Below, one piece after another: positions 19,753 to 31,024 of a stretch of 64,000 nucleotides of DNA. The translations under genes and the position numbers were made by a program. Origin of the DNA: Leptospira haakeii (GTDB taxonomy: Bacteria > Spirochaetota > Leptospiria > Leptospirales > Leptospiraceae); assembly GCF_002812045.1 (NCBI RefSeq), contig NZ_NPEG01000006.1:62001-126000 (forward strand), given 5' to 3'. The notes beneath the pieces are model-generated. The model worked only from the letters and a program-made list of their open reading frames with translations. It had not been told where the DNA came from and searched no databases. The first letter of the stretch is position 1; each line of letters opens with the position of its first letter.

Positions 19753-22521
19753 TTGACCCAGATAAAAAAACAGGAGACCCTACTTAGAAGTCGAAGTGAC
19801 GGTTCCTTCTTTCTAGAAGAAGGTTTAGGGGTCTCCTCTATCTTTGATAGTTTTCTGAGGGAGGCGATTGCACTCACTCATGCAGATCTAGGCGGTATAT
19901 TTTCCACAACAGAGTCTGCAAATATACGACAGATCTCCGGTCGTAATGAAAAAGAACTGATCGAAGCCGCTCACTGGGCATTCTCACAATCCGGAAAAGA
20001 TCTACTTTTAGAAAGAGGTAAAACACCTCCTTGGGCAAAATCACCTAGCAGTTATCCACTTTTAGTAGTTCGATTGAAAGTGGATGATCTTGATTCTAGC
20101 TTAAAAGCTAATCGAGCAAGTTATGCAGTCTTAGTTTTGCAAGGTAAAACAACCGCAGATCGTTTTTCTAAAACTGATTTCGAACTTCTTCGTACGACAT
20201 GTAAAACAGTTGGAAGATTATTAAAAGAGTCGCATGTATCGGGCGATGCTTCCTTAGTCACTCTTTCCTTACTAGCTACCACTCAGTTAGTATTAGAAGC
20301 TGCTCAGGCAAAAAGACAATCAGAACGTTTCGACTTCTTACTTACGGAAGTAATACGTGTTTCTGGTCTTATCAATTCATCCTTAGATCTTTCCCAATTA
20401 TTAGAAGCAATCATGCTTTCTTCTAAGACAGTATTTAGAACGGAAGCTTGTAGTGTTCTTCTTTTGGATGAATCCAAAGAGTATTTATACTTTCACACGG
20501 TCCTTGGCGAAAAGAGCGAAGCTGTTACAAAGATGCAGGTCCCCGTTGGAAAAGGTGTGGCAGGACTCGTGGTTCGAGAACGTAAACCGATGATCATCAA
20601 TGATGCCCAAAATGATGATCGAGTTTATAAAGAAGTAGATAAGGCTTCTCAATTCACTACTCGAAATATTATGGCGGCTCCTTTAGTTGCAAACGACGAA
20701 GTTATCGGAGTAATTGAAGCGATCAATACTGTAGATAGAGAAAAGTTTACTGGAGAAGATCTTGAACTTTTCCTAAGCTTTTCAGGGACTTCCGCTTTAG
20801 CCATCCAAAAGACCGGGCTTCTACAAAACCTAGAGAATGCAAACAAGGATCTTCGTAAAAAGGTCTCCGAGTTAGAGTCCCTTTTTGATCTATCCCAAGC
20901 AGTTAGTCTTTCTACGAATCGATTAGGCCTAGTCAGAAAGTCTATCCGACTGATCATTAGAGAGTTGGATGCGAGTGTTGCTGGTATTTTCTTATACAGT
21001 CTATCTAAAAAAAATTTTATCAACTGCGCTTATTATGATGGAAAATCGGAAAAAATAGATAGGGTTGTAGAAGAGGAAATTTCCGGGACCCAGGTCTTAT
21101 CTAGTATAAAAGAAGGTCTTCCTGTCCTAAAAAGGGATATTTTGGACCAACCGTTCCCTCATGAATTGGATAGAAGATATTTAAAAGGTTCTTATATTAT
21201 CGTTCCATTATTCTTGTCTAGTGGAGAACCTTACGGGGCCTTGACTGTTGCAGATAGAAAGGATAAACTTTCTTATCAGGACTCGGACTTTCGATTATTA
21301 CAGACCATGGCCTCCCAGTTTACAAAGGGCTTCGAAGCTTTCCGTTTAAGAAACGAGATGTTGGAGAAAAAAGCGATCCAACAAGAGATGGAAATTACCC
21401 GGAAGATCCAACAGAATATTCTTCCTTCTGAAAAAGTATTTCATTCTAATTTTGATCTGGGAATTCTTTCCGTTCCGGCAAAAGATGTGTCGGGGGATTT
21501 TTATGATTATTACCAGTACAGTGATGGTCAGTATTCATTTTTGATCGCGGATGTTTCCGGAAAAAGTTTGCCTGCAGCTCTTTTTATGGCGATGAGCTCT
21601 TCTATCATCAGAACTCTTGCTAGAAATCATGATCTAAGTCCGGAAGAGATTTTAAGACAAGGAAATGAGTTAATTTTCGAAGATTCTCATTTCGGAATGT
21701 TTGTCACCGCATTCTTCATCCATTATAATCCTTCTTTGTTTACGATAGAATATGCATCTGCTGGTCATAATGATCAGGTCTGGATCAAAGAAGACGGTTC
21801 TTACGAATTATTAAAAGGACAGGGACCTCCTTTGGGTGTAATCCCGACTGCAAAATACAAGGGTGGAAATTTTACAGTCAAGCCGGGAGATATTTTTGTT
21901 CTCTATACGGACGGAGCTGTAGAAGAAAAAGACGCTCAAGGAAATGAATTCGGTCTGGAAAGAATGATCGAAGAGATCAAATCCAGAAAACATCTTCCTG
22001 CCCAAAAAATTGTGGAAGAATTGTATGCCACAATTCGTGCCTTCTCCTCTGGAAAAGAACCTTTCGACGATTTCACTGTACTTCTATTGAAGTACAATAA
22101 TGATTTTCAATTTTTCAGGACTTTTGACGCGAATACCGGTCAGATCCCTATCTTCCGAGAATTTATTTATGACGCGATCAAAGTTAGGAATTTGCCTGAT
22201 TTCTTAAGAGATGATATTCTTTTGGCGGGGGATGAGGCGGCTACAAATATCGTAATGCACGGTTATAAGGATACTCTGCTCAGAAATCCGAAATTCGATT
22301 GTAAAATTAGGTTCACTGAAGATTCTATCACGATCGTCCTGACTGATTCCGGGAAAGGATTCGACAGAACGAATGTGAAAGACCCGTCCATAGAGGAAAA
22401 CCTCACCGGAAAAAGAAAAGGCGGATTCGGTGTGTATCTGATTGAGACATTAATGGACGTGGTAGATTATAAAATGGAAGAGGGAAGAAACATACTTACC
22501 CTCCAGAAATTTTTCCGCTGA
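19753..22521 (+). CDS. GAF-GAF-GAF-SpoIIE phosphatase with C-terminal anti-sigma-type kinase domain
   Basis: 922 residues, soluble. An N-terminal GAF-like region (about 20-165) is followed by a clear GAF (about 205-360, with [15 protein letters not shown]) and a third GAF-like region (about 375-540). The PP2C/SpoIIE serine phosphatase follows (about 565-765: [41 protein letters not shown] with metal Asp residues). The C-terminal HATPase_c domain ([34 protein letters not shown]) is of the RsbW/SpoIIAB type. Phosphatase and kinase in one chain point to both phosphorylation and dephosphorylation of an STAS antagonist, presumably the next gene's product. The TTG start is at 19753. Confidence 0.9.
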   Translation: MTQIKKQETLLRSRSDGSFFLEEGLGVSSIFDSFLREAIALTHADLGGIFSTTESANIRQISGRNEKELIEAAHWAFSQSGKDLLLERGKTPPWAKSPSSYPLLVVRLKVDDLDSSLKANRASYAVLVLQGKTTADRFSKTDFELLRTTCKTVGRLLKESHVSGDASLVTLSLLATTQLVLEAAQAKRQSERFDFLLTEVIRVSGLINSSLDLSQLLEAIMLSSKTVFRTEACSVLLLDESKEYLYFHTVLGEKSEAVTKMQVPVGKGVAGLVVRERKPMIINDAQNDDRVYKEVDKASQFTTRNIMAAPLVANDEVIGVIEAINTVDREKFTGEDLELFLSFSGTSALAIQKTGLLQNLENANKDLRKKVSELESLFDLSQAVSLSTNRLGLVRKSIRLIIRELDASVAGIFLYSLSKKNFINCAYYDGKSEKIDRVVEEEISGTQVLSSIKEGLPVLKRDILDQPFPHELDRRYLKGSYIIVPLFLSSGEPYGALTVADRKDKLSYQDSDFRLLQTMASQFTKGFEAFRLRNEMLEKKAIQQEMEITRKIQQNILPSEKVFHSNFDLGILSVPAKDVSGDFYDYYQYSDGQYSFLIADVSGKSLPAALFMAMSSSIIRTLARNHDLSPEEILRQGNELIFEDSHFGMFVTAFFIHYNPSLFTIEYASAGHNDQVWIKEDGSYELLKGQGPPLGVIPTAKYKGGNFTVKPGDIFVLYTDGAVEEKDAQGNEFGLERMIEEIKSRKHLPAQKIVEELYATIRAFSSGKEPFDDFTVLLLKYNNDFQFFRTFDANTGQIPIFREFIYDAIKVRNLPDFLRDDILLAGDEAATNIVMHGYKDTLLRNPKFDCKIRFTEDSITIVLTDSGKGFDRTNVKDPSIEENLTGKRKGGFGVYLIETLMDVVDYKMEEGRNILTLQKFFR

Positions 22522-22535
22522 ACTATGAGGGCAAA

Positions 22536-22865
22536 ATGGAACTGACGGTAGAAATAAAAGGGAACTCTAGAGTGATCCATCTTATCGGGAATATGGACGT
22601 TCATAATACCCATAGGATCGAACAGGCGTTCATGGATCATATCCGTAAAGCCACAGAGCCCAATATCGTCTTAGATATGTCCAATGTGGAGTTCGTTTCT
22701 TCCGCAGGTTTAAGAGTTATTGTTGGTTCCTTAAGAGTTTGCAAGGAAAGAGAGATCCAACTCAAACTTGCGGCTTTAAGACCAGCAGTTCGTAAGGTTT
22801 TCGAGATCATAGATATGGATTCACTTTTTAAGATTTATGATACTGTAGATTCTAGCCTCCAATAA
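22536..22865 (+). CDS. STAS-domain anti-sigma factor antagonist
   Basis: 109 residues, a single STAS domain. The phosphorylatable serine motif reads [18 protein letters not shown], matching the SpoIIAA/RsbV pattern (D-x-S-x-V-x-x-x-D/S-S-x-G). It sits 14 bp after the GAF-SpoIIE-HATPase gene and is the expected substrate of its kinase and phosphatase parts. Which sigma factor or other target it controls cannot be told from the window. Confidence 0.93.
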   Translation: MELTVEIKGNSRVIHLIGNMDVHNTHRIEQAFMDHIRKATEPNIVLDMSNVEFVSSAGLRVIVGSLRVCKEREIQLKLAALRPAVRKVFEIIDMDSLFKIYDTVDSSLQ

Positions 22866-22930
22866 ATCCTTTTACCAAACCACGGTTTTTGGCTTTCCTC
22901 CCTGGCCTTTCTTTAAAAACTGTGTACCGT

Positions 22931-24583
22931 ATGTCGGAACAAGCGTACTCTATAAATAATCCGTTTCAATCTTCTGATCCATCGGAATCCCAACCCGTTT
23001 CCAGTATTTACGACGATGCCAATGCAATGGGCAAAGAGTTATTGGAAAAACCTCTGCAAGGCGGAGGAACGGATCGGATCCTAGTACAACATTCTAAAGG
23101 AAGAATGACTGTTTGGGAAAGGATCAAAGTCCTTACCGATTCAGAGCCCAATATTCTCTACCAAAACTGGGGAAAAAATTTAGATGGGGCTTCCTTAATC
23201 ACAGGTATTTTAAATATTAACGGAAGGGACGTAGCAATCTACGGACATGACTTCACTCTTAGAGCGGGGTCCATGGATGCTACTAACGGAAACAAACTCG
23301 CAAGACTCATCTATATGGCGGGTGAACACGGTATTCCTCTGATCGGAATGAACGACTCAGCAGGTGCATATGTTCCTGCAGGAGTAGGTGGTTTGGACGG
23401 ATACTCCGAAGCATTCACAGCGCTCAGAAAGATCAGCGGTGTTGTTCCAAGCTTAATGTTAATGTTTGGATTTAACGCGGGTGGTGGAGCTTATCTTCCA
23501 AGACAAGGTTCCTTCATGATCCAACCGGAGAATACATTCTTTGGTCTGACAGGACCCGGGGTTGTTAAATCGGTTTTAGGTGAGGACATCAGCGCTGACG
23601 ATCTGGGAGGACCAAAAGTCCATGGACAAAGCGGGGTAGTTGATCTAGTTACTAATGATGAGTTAGGAGCTTTAAGAACTGCACTCAGACTTCTATCTTA
23701 TCTTCCTGATAATAGTTCAAGTGCTGCTCCTTTCCATCCAACTTCAGATCCTACGGACAGATTCATTTACGAAGAAGAGATCTTATTCAAAAAGACATTC
23801 AATTCTCCTACTGGGATGAATACTCCATTCGATATCACATTATATATCCAGAATATTTGTGATCATGGTCAGTATTTCGAGATCCAACCTCAAAGATCCA
23901 GAAACTTAGTTACCGCTTTCGGTAGATTGGGCGGACATGTGGTGGGATTTGTTGCGAATAACTCTGCAGTTTCTTCCGGTCAGATAGATATCGGTGCGGC
24001 AAGAAAAGGTACAAGATTTATCCGCTTCTGTAACGTGTATAATATTCCTTTGGTATTCTTAGAAGATACTACTGGTTTCTTACCTGGAAAAGAGCAGGAA
24101 CAAAACGGTATCGTTTTAGAAGGAAGAAAACTTTTAGATTCGATCATCGATATCCGCACTCCAAGATTAACCCTTATCATCAGAAACGCATTCGGCGGAG
24201 CTTACGCAAGTTTTAACTCTTACCATACCGGTGCCGACATGGTATTTGCACTTCCTACTGCAAGAATTGCAGTAATGGGACCTGCAGGTAAGGATTACGT
24301 TTACAAAGACGAGATCACCGCTATCCAAAAAGAATATAAGGAAAGTCTGAAGAATGGTGCATCTGAAAAGGATGCCGCTGCGACCAGGGATAAAAAACTT
24401 CAACTTCTCTCTCAAAAATATGAGAAAGAACTCATGAATCCTAAGGAAGCATTGTCCTTAGGTTCGGTTTCTAGGATCGTTCTTCCTGGAACCACCAGAA
24501 ACATCCTGTTCAAAAATTTAGATTATTTAATCCGACACTACAAACCTGGACCAATGTCCGGACCTCAAAGGGAATTCGAGTAA
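22931..24583 (+). CDS. Acyl-CoA carboxylase, carboxyltransferase subunit
   Basis: 550 residues from the ATG at 22931 (a TTG at 22889 would add 14 non-conserved residues). It has both crotonase-fold halves: the N-half ([38 protein letters not shown]) and the C-half ([17 protein letters not shown] and [19 protein letters not shown]). It takes carboxybiotin from the partner subunit and carboxylates an acyl-CoA. It belongs to the acetyl/propionyl-CoA carboxylase beta group; the acyl substrate cannot be fixed from sequence. The partner biotin carboxylase gene starts 7 bp downstream. Confidence 0.9.
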   Translation: MSEQAYSINNPFQSSDPSESQPVSSIYDDANAMGKELLEKPLQGGGTDRILVQHSKGRMTVWERIKVLTDSEPNILYQNWGKNLDGASLITGILNINGRDVAIYGHDFTLRAGSMDATNGNKLARLIYMAGEHGIPLIGMNDSAGAYVPAGVGGLDGYSEAFTALRKISGVVPSLMLMFGFNAGGGAYLPRQGSFMIQPENTFFGLTGPGVVKSVLGEDISADDLGGPKVHGQSGVVDLVTNDELGALRTALRLLSYLPDNSSSAAPFHPTSDPTDRFIYEEEILFKKTFNSPTGMNTPFDITLYIQNICDHGQYFEIQPQRSRNLVTAFGRLGGHVVGFVANNSAVSSGQIDIGAARKGTRFIRFCNVYNIPLVFLEDTTGFLPGKEQEQNGIVLEGRKLLDSIIDIRTPRLTLIIRNAFGGAYASFNSYHTGADMVFALPTARIAVMGPAGKDYVYKDEITAIQKEYKESLKNGASEKDAAATRDKKLQLLSQKYEKELMNPKEALSLGSVSRIVLPGTTRNILFKNLDYLIRHYKPGPMSGPQREFE

Positions 24584-24589
24584 ACACAG

Positions 24590-27331
24590 ATGATCGACTA
24601 CCAAAATCGGCGCATTACATTTCGCGAATCTACTTCTCCTTGGATCCATTCTTTCTCCTTAGAGACGATCAAATGTTTGATCGTTTGCCGAGGCCCGGTT
24701 CGAAAAGAAGCAATGGAAATTTTCGACCAGATTGGAATCAGGGAATACGGTATCTTACTTTCAGAAAAAGATTCGGTCGTTTATTCGATGGCACTCGCCC
24801 CTGAACTTAGAGATTTTAGATTTCCTTCTAATATCCACAGAGTTCCAGATTATATGGGAGCAGGTGCGGAAGAAAAGGCTGCAAGGATCAAACAAATCAT
24901 CCAAATCGCAAAAGATAACGGATACACTCATATCTTTGCAGGTTACGGATTTATGGCAGAAGACTCCGAGTTCATCGAGGCAATCGAAGAGAGCGGAATT
25001 ACATTTATGGGGCCTTCTTCTCATGTGGCTCACCAAGCAGGTTCTAAGGACGAGGCAAAAAAACTTGCTCGTAAACTGAATGTTTCCGTGACCCCGGGTG
25101 TGGATACTATCTCTGCAACTTGTCTTCTTAAAAAAGCAAAAGACGAAAAAGCGTTAGTTGCTCTAGCGAAAGAGAAAGGATTAAATTATACTTACGATTC
25201 TTCTATCTCTATAGAGGAAAACGCAGAAGCATTATTATACGCAGGTTACGAAAAGATCGTAGAATTAGTAACCATCCCTGAATTACAAGCTCAGGCGGAA
25301 ATTGAAACTGCAGAGATCTGGAAAAAATACCCAAGTAACCGTATCCGTTTTAAATACGTGGGTGGTGGCGGTGGAAAAGGCCAAAGGGTAGTTTCCAAAC
25401 CGGAAGAAGTAAAAACCGCAGTTCAAGAGATATTATCAGAATCTAAAGTAACTGCTCCAGGTTCTAATAGAAACTTTTTGATAGAATTAAATATCGAAAA
25501 AACCAGACACAATGAGATCCAGTTGATTGGTAACGGAGAATGGTGTTTGGCTTTAGGCGGAAGGGACTGTTCCGTTCAGATGCACGAGCAAAAACTTCTG
25601 GAGATTTCCCTTACTCAGGAACTTCTACAAAACGAGATCGCTATTCTTGAAAAAACTTCTCCTAAAAAAGCGGAGATCATGAAAGCGGATCTTCAAGTTT
25701 TAAGAGAAATGGAAGAGCAATCTGAAAGATTCGGACAAGCAGTTGCACTTAACAGTGTTTCCACTTTCGAGCTGATTGTAGAAGGGACCAACCACTTCTT
25801 CATGGAGATGAACACCAGGATACAGGTAGAACATAGAGTTACTGAGATGGTATACTCTTTGAAATTCACCAATCCTGAAAACAAATCCGAATTCTTTATC
25901 GTAGACAGTTTGATCGAGGCAATGGCACTTATTGCTCTTCACGGAAAAAGACTACCTAAACCAGAACGTATAGTTAGAAATATTTCCGGTGCAGAAGTTC
26001 GAATCAACGCTACCAATAAGGCGATCCAGCCTCACGCAGGTGGAGTTATCCTAAACTGGTCTAAACCTTTACCGGAAGAGATCAGAGATGATCAAGGAAT
26101 TTCAGTTAGAAACCCTGATACTGGTTTATTCGTACATTATAAAGTAGCCGGTGCTTACGATTCCAATATCGCACTTTTGATCACTTATGGAACTAGTAGA
26201 GAAGATAACCTTCGTAAACTCGGAAATATCCTAAGAAAGACCGAGCTTAGAGGCCAGGATCTACAGACCAATTTGCTTGTTCATTACGGTCTGATCCATT
26301 GGATTTTAGGAAAAGATCCTTTATTCAAACCATCTACAGCGTTTATGATCTCTTATCTTGCCGCAGTAGGCGCACTTGAAAGCCTAGGCAAAGACATTGA
26401 TCTGGAAGTTGCTTGGACAAAAGCTCTTTCTAATGCTCCTGCAGAAGGGAAAAAAGTTCTTTCTCGCAAACTCACTCTGATCACAAGACCTCTTGGCGAA
26501 TTACTTGCGGACGCTCACGTTTTAGCAGGATTTTTAGGTTATCATGAGAATGTTTCCTGGAAAATCGAAAAAGATCAAGTGGTTTGGGCACGAAATCCGA
26601 TCCATATTCTTTCCGATCTATACTATTATCTGCATATGGAAGGAGAATTACACCAATCTCCTTCAGAACAGATCTGGGATCATGACCAACAAGTTTTACA
26701 ATCTGCATTAGCATTTTATAAAGAACTGGAAAAACTAATAGGGAAAAAAGCCGATTCCGCTGATTGGGATTCTGTATTCGCAGGAAAAGCCCCTGCAGGT
26801 GTGGATGCTTCAGTTTGGGCAAATGCGATCTCTTCACATAAAGGTTTCCAAATCGGATTAGATTTACTTAAAATTATTCCGAACCTTGGAAACAAATCAG
26901 GCTTCTATAAACTCGGTGTAGATGAGAACTTAGAGCCGGTAATTCCTGAAGAATTTAAGAAGGCAGACACAAGAGATGCATTCATTAAATTTTTGGCACC
27001 GGCTCCTAAAGCAAGTTCGGATGAAATCGTTTCCCCAATGGGTGGAATGTTCTATTCCAAAGAAGCTCCTGATCTTCCTCCAATGGTGCAAGAAGGTGAA
27101 CATTTCAAAGCTGGCCAACCTTTATTCATTGTAGAAGTAATGAAGATGTTCAATAAGATCACTGCTCCATTCTCTGGTACTATTAAGAATGTAGTATTGA
27201 AAGACAGTGATGGAAAGATCATTCAAAAAGGACAAACTATCTTCAAGATCGTTCCGGATGAGATTGTTAAGATCGAAACTCCAGAAGAGATCCAAGATAG
27301 AAAGAATAAGGTAACTTTCTCTCTACTTTAA
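24590..27331 (+). CDS. Acyl-CoA carboxylase, biotin carboxylase plus biotin carrier subunit
   Basis: 913 residues. The N-terminal biotin carboxylase domain (KCLIVCRGPVRKEAME, then HIFAGYGFMAEDSEF) leads into the ATP-grasp part with glycine loop KYVGGGGGKGQRVV and the catalytic block FMEMNTRIQVEHRVTEMV. A middle region (about 560-830) is less conserved and probably docks the carboxyltransferase. The C-terminal biotinyl domain (about 840-895) carries VEVMKMFNKI with the biotinylated Lys. Between VTPG (167-170) and the glycine loop (258) there are about 88 residues, against about 31 in E. coli AccC, so the ATP-grasp lid holds an insertion of roughly 55-60 residues. It is cotranscribed with the preceding subunit. 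Confidence 0.9.
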   Translation: MIDYQNRRITFRESTSPWIHSFSLETIKCLIVCRGPVRKEAMEIFDQIGIREYGILLSEKDSVVYSMALAPELRDFRFPSNIHRVPDYMGAGAEEKAARIKQIIQIAKDNGYTHIFAGYGFMAEDSEFIEAIEESGITFMGPSSHVAHQAGSKDEAKKLARKLNVSVTPGVDTISATCLLKKAKDEKALVALAKEKGLNYTYDSSISIEENAEALLYAGYEKIVELVTIPELQAQAEIETAEIWKKYPSNRIRFKYVGGGGGKGQRVVSKPEEVKTAVQEILSESKVTAPGSNRNFLIELNIEKTRHNEIQLIGNGEWCLALGGRDCSVQMHEQKLLEISLTQELLQNEIAILEKTSPKKAEIMKADLQVLREMEEQSERFGQAVALNSVSTFELIVEGTNHFFMEMNTRIQVEHRVTEMVYSLKFTNPENKSEFFIVDSLIEAMALIALHGKRLPKPERIVRNISGAEVRINATNKAIQPHAGGVILNWSKPLPEEIRDDQGISVRNPDTGLFVHYKVAGAYDSNIALLITYGTSREDNLRKLGNILRKTELRGQDLQTNLLVHYGLIHWILGKDPLFKPSTAFMISYLAAVGALESLGKDIDLEVAWTKALSNAPAEGKKVLSRKLTLITRPLGELLADAHVLAGFLGYHENVSWKIEKDQVVWARNPIHILSDLYYYLHMEGELHQSPSEQIWDHDQQVLQSALAFYKELEKLIGKKADSADWDSVFAGKAPAGVDASVWANAISSHKGFQIGLDLLKIIPNLGNKSGFYKLGVDENLEPVIPEEFKKADTRDAFIKFLAPAPKASSDEIVSPMGGMFYSKEAPDLPPMVQEGEHFKAGQPLFIVEVMKMFNKITAPFSGTIKNVVLKDSDGKIIQKGQTIFKIVPDEIVKIETPEEIQDRKNKVTFSLL

Positions 27332-27339
27332 TCGCAAAC

Positions 27340-27376
27340 AATCTCTCGTTTCCATTTATTTCGGAAGCGAGAGATT
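27340..27376 (+). terminator. Rho-independent terminator of the carboxylase operon
   Basis: ATCTCTCGTTTCC pairs with GGAAGCGAGAGAT (13 bp with one GU pair) around a nine-base AT-rich loop, nine bases after the stop codon, followed by a short T-run (TTTTCC). The rest of the gap to 27535 shows nothing further that I can name. Confidence 0.8.
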
Positions 27377-27534
27377 TTCCTTCCGAATTTTTATCCCATT
27401 TTATATAAATCACTTAAGAGATAATTTAAACCTTTCTAATTTTATCGGTTTGGCATCTAAAATCGATATTTTAATGGCGGAAATTCCAGCTTTTCGAATA
27501 TCTTTCTACAGTAGATAACTAACGTCACTTTAGA

Positions 27535-29049
27535 ATGTTTCTTAAAATTCAACTTTTACTAATTTATTTTTTATTCATATTTTTCAGCTGTACGGGAGAA
27601 GGTAAGTCTCCTTTTTTCTTTTTCCCATCTTCGGATAGTCCTTCCGTGCACGGTATTGTGCTAAAGGAATCCGGAAAGGAATATCCCTCAGGATCAACAT
27701 TCGTTTTGGGAAACGTAATTCGAAATACCCAAGGACAATCGATCCAATTTAGACTGGTAAACCAAGGGAGCTCTGTCGTAAATATCGGCGATGGTTCAAT
27801 TATCGGAACCAATTCTAGTGAATTCCTTCTAATCGCTTCTAATCTTACATCCACTTTGGAACCGGGCGATTACAAGGAATTTGAAATTCAATTTTCCCCC
27901 GACAATACTCTAGGAGTTAAGACTGGAATGTTTACGATTAATTCGGACGATCCTGTCGTCGGGAATTATTCCCTAAAACTTACCGGCACAAGTATCCCGG
28001 CGCCCGCACCTAGAATTGAGGTAAAAATCTCATCCACAATTCTTACGGATAACTCGTCCGGATCTCGGCAAAGTTTTTCCACTCAAGAGAATACACAAAG
28101 TACGCCTAAGACGTTTACGGTGAAAAATACAGGGAATTTGAATCTGAACCTAATCAATCCCATCGATGCCCAAGGCAGTGATAATGCGTATTTTTCGGTT
28201 ACTCAACCTTCCAAGACAACTTTAGCACCGAACGAATCTACTACCTTTACAATCAGATTCAATCCGAACAATACTACAGTTAGAAACGCCATAGCACAAA
28301 TATATACTGATGACCCGAATATACCTGTCTTTAGAGTCCTACTAGAAGGAACAGGAACTCCAACTCCGGTTCCAAAGATTGAGATTACCTACGTAAATAA
28401 TTCTTCCGTAACGGAGAATGCGACCTTGCCCGGTCTCCATTCTTTTAATTTCGGAAGTATATTTCCCAACTCTTCTTCCTCAAGTAAGACCTTTATTATT
28501 AAGAATGTCGGAGATATAGGGACTACATTGAATATCAGCGGAGCAACTGTTTCCGATAGCACAAATTTCACAGTGTCTTCCATAAGCTCACTAAGTTTGG
28601 CCAAAAACAGTGGAACAGATCCCGCTGCCACATTTACCGTAACTTTTAATCCGATTAGTATAGGCAATCAAACGGCAACTTTGACGATCAGTAGTACGAA
28701 CGGAGCTTCCGGAAATACTTCCAATAATACGGTCGAGCTATCAGGACTAGGTGGAAAAAGGGACGTGCTTTTAAGTTGGTCAAGCTCTAAAGAAAAAGGG
28801 GTTCATCAAACCGGAGGAGGTTATATTTTATGCTATAAAAAAACTTCTTCATTTAACACTGCGATGGAAACCGGAGTTAGTTGTTTAACGGTGCCTTACG
28901 TTTCCGGTCCTTATGCTCCTAATTCTGTCACTGCAACATTAAGTTCTGCGGGTACATATTATTTCCGAGTCAAAGCTTATTCCCAATTAAATACTGCGGC
29001 AAACTTTTCAACCGCGTTTACCCTTACGGTAACTTCTCCCGGACCATAA
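27535..29049 (+). CDS. Lipoprotein with HYDIN-type Ig-like repeats and a fibronectin-like end
   Basis: 504 residues. The signal peptide is followed by FIFFSC, an acceptable spirochaetal lipobox. Three modules of about 110-120 residues (roughly 40-160, 165-285 and 290-415) have the choice-of-anchor D / ASPM-SPD2-Hydin pattern: FxVKNTGNLNLNL, TLAPNESTTFTIRFNP, ending in TGT or SGLG. The last about 90 residues (DVLLSWSSSKEKGV to YYFRVKAYSQ) look like a fibronectin-type domain. It is most likely a surface or periplasmic protein. The subtilase gene follows after 16 bp on the same strand and is probably cotranscribed. The function is unknown. Confidence 0.8.
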   Translation: MFLKIQLLLIYFLFIFFSCTGEGKSPFFFFPSSDSPSVHGIVLKESGKEYPSGSTFVLGNVIRNTQGQSIQFRLVNQGSSVVNIGDGSIIGTNSSEFLLIASNLTSTLEPGDYKEFEIQFSPDNTLGVKTGMFTINSDDPVVGNYSLKLTGTSIPAPAPRIEVKISSTILTDNSSGSRQSFSTQENTQSTPKTFTVKNTGNLNLNLINPIDAQGSDNAYFSVTQPSKTTLAPNESTTFTIRFNPNNTTVRNAIAQIYTDDPNIPVFRVLLEGTGTPTPVPKIEITYVNNSSVTENATLPGLHSFNFGSIFPNSSSSSKTFIIKNVGDIGTTLNISGATVSDSTNFTVSSISSLSLAKNSGTDPAATFTVTFNPISIGNQTATLTISSTNGASGNTSNNTVELSGLGGKRDVLLSWSSSKEKGVHQTGGGYILCYKKTSSFNTAMETGVSCLTVPYVSGPYAPNSVTATLSSAGTYYFRVKAYSQLNTAANFSTAFTLTVTSPGP

Positions 29050-29065
29050 CGTATAGAGAAAGCAT

Positions 29066-31015
29066 ATGAATGTTAAATTAAAGATCTTCTTTTCAACTTT
29101 AATTACGATCCTCTCGATTTTCACTTTCGGAGTTTTGTTCGGTGAGGACTTTCCAATAGGAATCGGAAAAACCAAATCGTATTTTGAATCTATAAACACC
29201 TCTAAAATAAACGTTTCTTCAGACGGTAAGATAGTGGAGGGAGAGATAATCGTAAAATTCAAATCGAATATCGGAATGAATAGCCGGCTTTATAGTTTGA
29301 AAAGTTTAGGAGGATCTCAAAAGGCGACCTTAACCGATACAGCTCATATTCTGGTAAAATTGCAGGATGGAGAATCCGTATATTCAGCAGTTGAAAAGTA
29401 TAAAGATCTTCCCGGTGTGGAATATGTACAGCCGAATTATATTTACAGAATGAATTCGGTCCCTCCTAACGATCCGAATTATGGCCAACAATGGGCAGCA
29501 AAAAATACGGGGCAAACGATTACAAAATTAATCGATGATCTATACTCCTTAAATAATCCACCGTCCGGTCAGGGTTACGATCTAGGTTTGGAAGATGCTT
29601 GGAATTTATCGACTGATTGTTCCTCTACTGTGATCGCAGTGATTGATAGCGGGGTAAATTATGATCACGAAGAACTTAGTTCGACCACATGGGAGAGTTC
29701 CAGTTGTGTTGGTAATTACTGGGCTGGCACAAAGTATTGTAAATACGGTTACGATTTTATCGATTTAGACGATTCTCCTATGGATTACACAGGCCATGGA
29801 ACTCATGTCGCGGGGATAATTGCCGCTCAGGGAGATAATTTAAAGGGAATTGCCGGTGTCTGTTGGTCTGCAAAGATCATGTCTGTTCGGGTTTTGGACC
29901 AGTATGGAAATGGAACTAGTGCTTCAGTTTCTGCCGGATTGAATTTCGCAATTAATAACGGTGCAAAGATCATCAATATGTCCTTGGATGGACCAGCAAA
30001 CGATCCTTCAATGGCCGCGGCAATCAGTAATGCAGGCATCAATAATGACGTTCTATTTATCGTCGCTGCAGGAAGCCAAGGGATCAATTTAAGCACTAAT
30101 AATAGATTTCCTTGCGAGTATTCCAGTCCTAATATAATCTGCGTAGGATCTGCAGACCAAAAAGGATCCATCGCTAATTTTTCCAACTACGACAATTCCG
30201 CATCTACTGCCAATCGGGGGGTGGATATTTTGGCTCCCGGAACGAATATATTAAGTTCATATAATGTGATCTTAACCGGAAATATTACGGCAGACGCAAG
30301 TACCGGTTGGACATATTCCGGAAATTCTTCCAACGATTGGGGATATTTGCCGGATACAGGCGTTTGTTATAGTGAAATTTTTAATTCCAACGGTCCCGGT
30401 TTCGGATTCCCGGGAGGTTGTGGCTCTTATTCAATACTTCCAAATACAAATTCCTATGTTTACAAAACTTTCGATCTGTCCGAATATAATGAAGCTCAGC
30501 TGCAAGCAAGAGTAAAGTTCCAGGTAGCCGATGCGGGGGACTTTTTGGAATTTTTGGCGGATCCAAATGGAGGAAATCCGATCCAAGACGGAGTTACGAT
30601 AAAAAGACCGTTCCAATCTCCTGCAAATACTTTCGAAAATTATATAGGAGATCTAACGTTTTGTACTACGTCTACCTGTTCCATAGGTATAAGAATGTCT
30701 ACTGATTCCGATGCTACTGTCCCAACAAGTACAATCGTTAAAGCGCTTTCTATTAGATGGGCAAAATCTACCAACTCCTCTTACAACGTTCTCAGCGGAA
30801 CATCCATGTCCACTGCATACGTTACCGGGACAGCCGCACTATTGAAACAATACCAACCGTCTTTTGATTATTCGGATATTTTTAATGCGATAGTAAATTC
30901 GGGGGAAAATACAACTGCTGCAGTTGCGAATACCAAATTTGGTACTTCCTTGAACACTTACAAAGCGTTAATTTATCTAAAACCTCCTACTATTACCTCG
31001 GGCGTTTTACAATAA
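29066..31015 (+). CDS. Secreted subtilisin-like serine protease (S8 family)
   Basis: 649 residues with an N-terminal signal sequence, an inhibitor-like pro-region (IIVKFKSN to VEYVQPNYIYR, about 60-128), then the catalytic domain. The triad is D194 (AVIDSGVNYD), H244 (GHGTHVAG) and S580 (SGTSMSTAY). At the oxyanion-hole position, where subtilases have AAGN, the sequence is VAAGS (S337). About 170 residues (near 400-570) with Gly/Ser/aromatic-rich, beta-type sequence and several Cys are inserted between the LAPGTNI and SGTSMS segments. It is probably exported. It ends nine bases from convergent cheB. Confidence 0.9.
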   Translation: MNVKLKIFFSTLITILSIFTFGVLFGEDFPIGIGKTKSYFESINTSKINVSSDGKIVEGEIIVKFKSNIGMNSRLYSLKSLGGSQKATLTDTAHILVKLQDGESVYSAVEKYKDLPGVEYVQPNYIYRMNSVPPNDPNYGQQWAAKNTGQTITKLIDDLYSLNNPPSGQGYDLGLEDAWNLSTDCSSTVIAVIDSGVNYDHEELSSTTWESSSCVGNYWAGTKYCKYGYDFIDLDDSPMDYTGHGTHVAGIIAAQGDNLKGIAGVCWSAKIMSVRVLDQYGNGTSASVSAGLNFAINNGAKIINMSLDGPANDPSMAAAISNAGINNDVLFIVAAGSQGINLSTNNRFPCEYSSPNIICVGSADQKGSIANFSNYDNSASTANRGVDILAPGTNILSSYNVILTGNITADASTGWTYSGNSSNDWGYLPDTGVCYSEIFNSNGPGFGFPGGCGSYSILPNTNSYVYKTFDLSEYNEAQLQARVKFQVADAGDFLEFLADPNGGNPIQDGVTIKRPFQSPANTFENYIGDLTFCTTSTCSIGIRMSTDSDATVPTSTIVKALSIRWAKSTNSSYNVLSGTSMSTAYVTGTAALLKQYQPSFDYSDIFNAIVNSGENTTAAVANTKFGTSLNTYKALIYLKPPTITSGVLQ

Positions 31016-31024
31016 TCTTAATTT

